From positions 1 to 16,964 of the forward strand of contig FR895131.1 in the NCBI GenBank assembly GCA_000435675.1: a stretch of DNA of 16,964 nt, in the 5' to 3' direction. Position 1 is the stretch's first letter, and each line of letters begins with the position of its first letter. The notes beneath the pieces were generated by a model. The model was not told the DNA's origin. It searched no databases and was given only the letters and a program-made list of their open reading frames with translations. Below are positions 13,673-16,964 of this stretch, piece by piece. This DNA comes from Eggerthella sp. CAG:298 (GTDB lineage Bacteria > Actinomycetota > Coriobacteriia > Coriobacteriales > Eggerthellaceae). The position numbers and the translations under genes were made by a program.

Positions 13673-14461
13673 TTAGCCGCGGTAGTAGAGCACCGCGATC
13701 TGCGTGCGGTTGGAGAGCGCCTTTTTGGAAAGGATCGAACTGATGTGATTGCGCACGGTCCCTTCGGAAAGAAAGAGCGTGCTTGCGATCTCGCGATTGT
13801 CCATCCCTTGCGCCACGAGGCGAACAACGCTGAGTTCGCGCTCGGTCAAGTCGGCGAAGCGTTCTGCCTCATGCGCGATCAGCCGCGCAGTCTCATTGTC
13901 CTCTTCGGTATTTTGCCCAGCAGCCTGCGTGAGCGAAAGATAGCCTTCGCGCAGATTGTCGTAGGCGAAACGGTATGCTTCGCGCTCGCTCGTCTCGCGC
14001 AAGTTGCGTACCGCAAGAACGACCGCGATCGCGCACAAGAGCACTTCGACGCTCACCACCACTTCAAAAGCGTCCGCTATCCCTGACGCAGCAAGCCCTT
14101 CTGCAATAAGAGACCCTTGCACTTGCAGGCCGATGCCGTACGACCCCGTCACGCCAGAAGCATTCAAGGCCATCACGCCCACAAGGGGTGCGATCCAGAT
14201 CAGGCGAACGAGCCACGAGCGTTCGCGAAGGGCAAGATAGACCACTACGGGCAGGTAGAAGAAGACATCGCCGATCACGATTGCACAGAGACAGAAAAGG
14301 ATTTGAGCGCTTATCCGCACGGGCTTGTTCGCGTAGGCGCAGATGCAGATCAGTACCACGGCAGCGAGCAACCCCACGATGGCGATCTCGCTCTTGCTCG
14401 CAAGAAGCGAGAGCAAACAACAGAGAATGGCTAGCACTATTTCATCGACGAAATTTCTCAT
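13673..14461 (-). CDS. Membrane-bound LuxR-family regulator
   Basis: A 262-residue regulator with an N-terminal membrane domain and a C-terminal LuxR/NarL-type helix-turn-helix. About five to six hydrophobic helices lie between residues 5 and 151. A charged helical linker (about 152-203) follows, then the DNA-binding domain (204-262) with LTERELSVVRLVAQG and the recognition helix region LSEGTVRNHISSIL. There is no receiver domain, and no kinase catalytic domain. The HTH is most like those of NarL response regulators that partner ABC-exporter sensor kinases, so this looks like a one-component sensor made of a kinase-like membrane part joined to an output domain (inference). It is divergent from the ABC operon, 231 bp apart, and upstream of the MFS gene; both are candidate targets. 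TACAAT lies 6 nt before the ATG, so it may be leaderless. Confidence 0.88.
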   Translation of the reverse strand: MRNFVDEIVLAILCCLLSLLASKSEIAIVGLLAAVVLICICAYANKPVRISAQILFCLCAIVIGDVFFYLPVVVYLALRERSWLVRLIWIAPLVGVMALNASGVTGSYGIGLQVQGSLIAEGLAASGIADAFEVVVSVEVLLCAIAVVLAVRNLRETSEREAYRFAYDNLREGYLSLTQAAGQNTEEDNETARLIAHEAERFADLTERELSVVRLVAQGMDNREIASTLFLSEGTVRNHISSILSKKALSNRTQIAVLYYRG

Positions 14462-14467
14462 GCCCTT

Positions 14468-14473
14468 ATTGTA
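14468..14473 (-). promoter_or_regulatory. Candidate -10 of the LuxR gene (leaderless)
   Basis: TACAAT on the minus strand ends 6 nt before the ATG at 14461. CTGAGA lies 16 bp upstream as a possible -35. The AAGG next to the ATG is too close to serve as a normal ribosome site. Confidence 0.5.
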
Positions 14474-14537
14474 GCGTTTGTGGCGTTCTTCTCAGTTTTG
14501 TAAAAAATGCCAGGTCATCTTTGGATTCTTCCTATGG

Positions 14538-14598
14538 ATGACAAATGTCATATTCTCAAGGGCTGCGGCTTGAGAATATGATGAACGTGGCTTTTATA
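14538..14598 (+). promoter_or_regulatory. ABC operon promoter with overlapping operator dyads
   Basis: Two dyads overlap. ATGACA-AA-TGTCAT lies at 14538-14551. TCATATTCTCAAG (14548-14560) and CTTGAGAATATGA (14569-14581) are perfect 13-bp arms 8 nt apart. The right arm contains TTGAGA (14570-14575), a likely -35; 17 bp on is TTTATA (14593-14598), a modest -10. A protein binding the dyad would cover the -35 site. The divergent LuxR protein is the obvious candidate. Confidence 0.6.
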
Positions 14599-14604
14599 CA
14601 CAAG

Positions 14605-14652
14605 ATGAGCATTCCTTCGCACGTCCCGCGCCCTCGCGCCTTATTCGCGTGA
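14605..14652 (+). CDS. Possible 15-residue leader peptide of the ABC operon
   Basis: The frame ATG to TGA encodes MSIPSHVPRPRALFA. The ATG begins 6 nt after the candidate -10, so it could be translated leaderless; there is no ribosome site. The peptide has a PRPR run and three prolines in all. Its stop codon lies in the loop of the hairpin at 14636-14661. The arrangement is that of a regulatory leader peptide, in which a stalled ribosome would cover the left arm of the terminator hairpin. It may be chance: the frame is short and there is no homology evidence. Confidence 0.4.
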   Translation: MSIPSHVPRPRALFA

Positions 14653-14671
14653 GGAAGGCGCTATCGTTTTT
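14636..14671 (+). terminator. Terminator-like hairpin in the ABC operon leader (attenuator)
   Basis: GCGCCTT (14636-14642) and AAGGCGC (14655-14661) form a perfect GC-rich 7-bp stem with a 12-nt loop. TATCG and then five Ts (14667-14671) follow. It lies between the predicted transcription start and the ATPase start at 14693. An alternative helix pairing 14614-14620 with 14647-14654, with one bulge and one wobble, would exclude it. The 5-nt gap before the T run weakens it as a terminator. Confidence 0.5.
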
Positions 14672-14692
14672 GTAGGAAGAAAGAGGAATCCC

Positions 14693-15628
14693 GTGGAACC
14701 GATCGTATCCGTCAAAGACCTTGTCAAACGTTACGGAAGCGCGGTGGCGCTCGATCACTTCACGCTCGAGATCGCACCGGGCGAGATCTTCGGCTTGCTC
14801 GGACCGAACGGCAGCGGAAAGACGACCGCCATCAATTGCATCTTGCAGTTGCTCACCTACGATCGCGGCGAGATCTGCCTGTTCGGCCAGCCTATGACGC
14901 AGACGCGCTACGACCTGAAACGGCGCATCGGCATCGTGCCGCAGAATATCGCGGTGTTCGAAGAGCTGAGCGTGCAGCAGAACATCGATTACTTCTGCAG
15001 CTTGTATGTTTCAGATGCGGCAGAGCGCAAGCAGTTGGTGAAGCGTGCCATCGAATTCGTCGGGCTTGAAGATTACACCCGCGCGCGTCCTAAGAAGCTT
15101 TCCGGGGGTCTTTTGCGGCGCCTCAATATAGCTTGCGGCATCGCGCATCGTCCTGAGCTCATCTTCCTCGATGAACCTACCGTGGCGGTCGATCCGCAGA
15201 GCCGCGCGTCGATTCTCGATGGCATTAAACAGATGAATGCCGAAGGGTCGACCATCGTCTACACCAGCCACTACATGGAAGAGGTCGAAGAGATCTGCAC
15301 GCGCATCATGATCATGGACAAAGGGCACACGCTCGCGTGCGGCACGAACGAAGAACTTAAGGCACTCGTTGCGGCAGGCGAGAAGATCATCATTGAAGCG
15401 GACGTTTCCGAAGCGGCGCTCATCAAGCTGCGGTCGCTTCCGCATGCGCTGCGCGTGGAGTACGAAAGCGGCCGGCTAGAAGTGGTGTGCGAGAACGCTG
15501 AGCACAATGTGGCCGATGTGCTCGATGCTCTTTCGGTAGCACGCATCAAGCCTGGGCGCATTTGGGCTGAACCGCCTACGCTCAACGATGTGTTCTTGGA
15601 GATCACCGGTCGCGAGCTACGTGATTGA
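14693..15628 (+). CDS. ABC transporter ATP-binding protein (ABC-2 exporter type)
   Basis: A 311-residue cytoplasmic ATPase that would power a two-permease exporter. The Walker A GPNGSGKT is at residues 37-44, the Q-loop near VPQNIAVFEELS, the signature KLSGGLLRRLNIACGI, Walker B ELIFLDEPTVAVDP, and the H-loop VYTSHYMEE. The last 90 residues form the extra C-terminal domain common to NatA/YadG-like drug and Na+ exporters. The start is a GTG at 14693 with AGAGGA about 6 nt upstream; an ATG alternative is absent nearby. The next gene begins 8 bp after its stop, so an operon is clear. Expression is probably governed by the dyad promoter and the leader hairpin upstream. The exported compound is unknown: antimicrobial peptides or drugs are likely by family. 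Confidence 0.94.
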   Translation: MEPIVSVKDLVKRYGSAVALDHFTLEIAPGEIFGLLGPNGSGKTTAINCILQLLTYDRGEICLFGQPMTQTRYDLKRRIGIVPQNIAVFEELSVQQNIDYFCSLYVSDAAERKQLVKRAIEFVGLEDYTRARPKKLSGGLLRRLNIACGIAHRPELIFLDEPTVAVDPQSRASILDGIKQMNAEGSTIVYTSHYMEEVEEICTRIMIMDKGHTLACGTNEELKALVAAGEKIIIEADVSEAALIKLRSLPHALRVEYESGRLEVVCENAEHNVADVLDALSVARIKPGRIWAEPPTLNDVFLEITGRELRD

Positions 15629-15636
15629 GGGCGGTT

Positions 15637-16948
15637 ATGTGGGCTAGTTTCAAATACTCATTGCTTCAGCTCGTACGAGTACCCGGCGTGCTCATCTGGA
15701 CGCTCGTCTTTCCGATCGTGCTCGGTTCACTGTTCGTGATGATGCTCGGCGCGCTCGATGAGCGTGCGGAAGCGGTTTCGGTGAATGTGGTCGTGGTCGA
15801 TGAAGAGCAGGCGAAGGGCGAAGGCCGAGGAGTAGCAGGCGAAGGGCCAAGAGCACACCGCTCTCTCCTTCGAGAACATCGCATCAGCAGCGCAAGCAGG
15901 CGCTCAGGTTGGAAGCGTCTTCGACGAAGAAGCGTTCGGCGCGCAGGCGTTCGCTACCTTCATGGAAGCGCTCGGTGAAGGCGACGATGCGCTCTTCAAC
16001 ATCACCTACGTGTCATCGCCTGAAGAAGCTGCCTCGCTCGTGCGCGAGAGCTTGGGAACCGATGACGAATACGCAGGCTATGTGCAGTATGTCGATGGTG
16101 AGGTGCGAACCGTGCTCGCAAAAGCCACCAGCGCTGCTGAAGCGTATGAGGTGGAGCCTTCCATCCTCATGATGATCATGGATCGCTATGTAGCCGAAGA
16201 GGCGCTGATCAAGGAGACCTTGCAGAAGAATCCAGCAGCACTTGCCAACCCTGAATTCATCGAGACGCTCATGGCCCCTGTTGAAGCCACTGTGCGCGCA
16301 AGCGTCACCGACAATACCCCGCGTGAATCGCTGCGCTACTACTTCGCCCTCTTCGGCATGGCGGCGTTCTTCGGTGCCAGCATCGGGCTCATCGGGTTCC
16401 AACAGATCCGCGCGAATGCGTCTGCCCTTGCGGCACGTCGTTCGCTCGGTGCGCTTTCGCATGGCAAGACCGCTTTCGTCACGCTGCTTGCGAGCTGGTT
16501 GCTCTCGTTCGCGAGCCTGCTCGTGCTCTTCGCGTTCCTCGTGGTGATCGGTGGCGTTGACTTTGGGGATCGTGTGGGCATCTGCATCCTCATCTGCCTC
16601 GTTGCCTCGCTCTGCGCCACAGCGCTCGGATGCGCGCTCGCTGCTATTCCGAAAGTGCCCGATCAGGCGAAGGGCGGCATCGTGACTGGGATCGTGTGCG
16701 TGGCCTCTCTCTTTGCAGGGCTCTATGGCACCTTCGCGATGGACTTCGCCGATGCCGTATCGCAAACTGCTCCTTGGCTGGATGTGATCAACCCAGTCGT
16801 GCAAGTATGCCAAGCCTTCTACGCGACCATGTATTACGACACCTATGCGCAAACGTTCGGGCATCTTGCGATCCTGCTGGTGATGGCGCTCATCTTCTTC
16901 GCGCTCTCCACTCGTTCACTGAGGAGGAAACGCTATGCAAGTCTTTAA
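15637..16948 (+). pseudogene. ABC-2 type permease, broken by a +1 frameshift
   Basis: Two reading frames together make one permease of about 436 residues. The first frame starts at the ATG at 15637 (GAGG 6 nt upstream) and gives TM1 (LVRVPGVLIWTLVFPIVLGSLFVMM) and the strand VSVNVVVVDEE. From about 15847 the sequence continues sensibly in the next frame: EHTALSFENIASAAQ, an extracytoplasmic domain, then five hydrophobic helices and the C-terminus RSLRRKRYASL. The switch is explained by one extra G in GAAGGGCC at 15842-15848: an imperfect direct repeat 21 bp upstream reads GAAGGCC. Removing that G restores GEGQEHTA. This may be a true mutation, a phase-variable site or an assembly error. As it stands the intact protein is not made without frameshifting. 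The second permease gene overlaps its end by 14 bp. Confidence 0.85.
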
Positions 16949-16964
16949 GTGCGCTCTGCGCATC
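16935..16964 (+). CDS. Start of a second ABC-2 permease (partial)
   Basis: Ten codons (MQVFKCALRI) run to the window edge. The ATG overlaps the end of the previous permease frame by 14 bp and has GAGGAGG 7 nt upstream. ABC-2 exporters of this kind usually carry two similar permease genes in a row, so this is most likely the second one. Too little is visible to confirm the family. Confidence 0.6.
   Translation, partial: MQVFKCALRI

Noticed and set aside
13115..14086. Plus-strand open frame (323 codons) over the MFS/LuxR junction
   Set aside because: It runs antisense to two well-supported genes and shows no domain or ribosome site.
15962..16948. C-terminal permease frame as an independent gene from the ATG at 15962
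   Set aside because: Its frame carries permease-like sequence well upstream of that ATG (from about 15847), there is no ribosome site, and the first membrane helix would be missing. A frameshifted gene explains it better.

Overview
This 17 kb stretch looks like chromosome of an anaerobic, moderately GC-rich high-GC Gram-positive, most likely class Coriobacteriia (an Eggerthellaceae/Slackia-like genome). The reasons are style rather than a marker gene: an LAXTG-type cell-wall anchor, a membrane-anchored LuxR-type regulator, a lone acetate kinase, a LexA box of the Gram-positive/actinobacterial GAAC-N4-GTTC type, and several genes whose -10 box sits 6-7 nt before the start codon, as expected for leaderless mRNAs. 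There are no rRNA or tRNA genes, CRISPR arrays, transposases or phage genes. The taxonomic placement is an inference.

Layout. (1) 30-842, minus: a short-chain dehydrogenase, flanked by copies of a 25-bp palindrome. (2) 1206-4157, plus: a two-REC hybrid sensor histidine kinase with an extracytoplasmic Cache-like sensor; then 4252-5679, plus: a sodium:neurotransmitter-type amino-acid symporter. (3) 5932-7308, plus: an LAXTG-anchored surface protein, followed at once by another palindrome copy. (4) 7337-8861, minus: an SOS-controlled cassette of a Y-family DNA polymerase and an overlapping YolD-like small protein. (5) 8940-11515, minus: a PLP aminotransferase and acetate kinase. (6) 11802-12059, minus: a small Ala/Lys/Glu-rich LEA-like stress protein with a repeat array just past its stop. 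(7) 12275-13579 and 13673-14461, minus: an MFS efflux transporter and a membrane-bound LuxR regulator. (8) 14693 to the end, plus: an ABC-2 exporter operon (ATPase, a permease broken by a +1 frameshift, and the start of a second permease), divergent from the LuxR gene.

The most interesting region is 14462-14692, between the LuxR gene and the ABC operon. It holds a perfect 13-bp-arm inverted repeat whose right arm contains the likely -35 box, a 15-codon open reading frame (MSIPSHVPRPRALFA) starting about where transcription should start, and a hairpin plus T5 run whose loop contains that frame's stop codon. This has the architecture of a ribosome-mediated transcription attenuator upstream of a possible drug-export operon. 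With the divergent one-component membrane LuxR protein it suggests a compact sense-and-export module with two layers of control. Other points worth attention are the dispersed palindromes, the LexA box placed over the -35 of a leaderless polymerase gene, and an in-frame 18-bp repeat array beyond a TAG stop.
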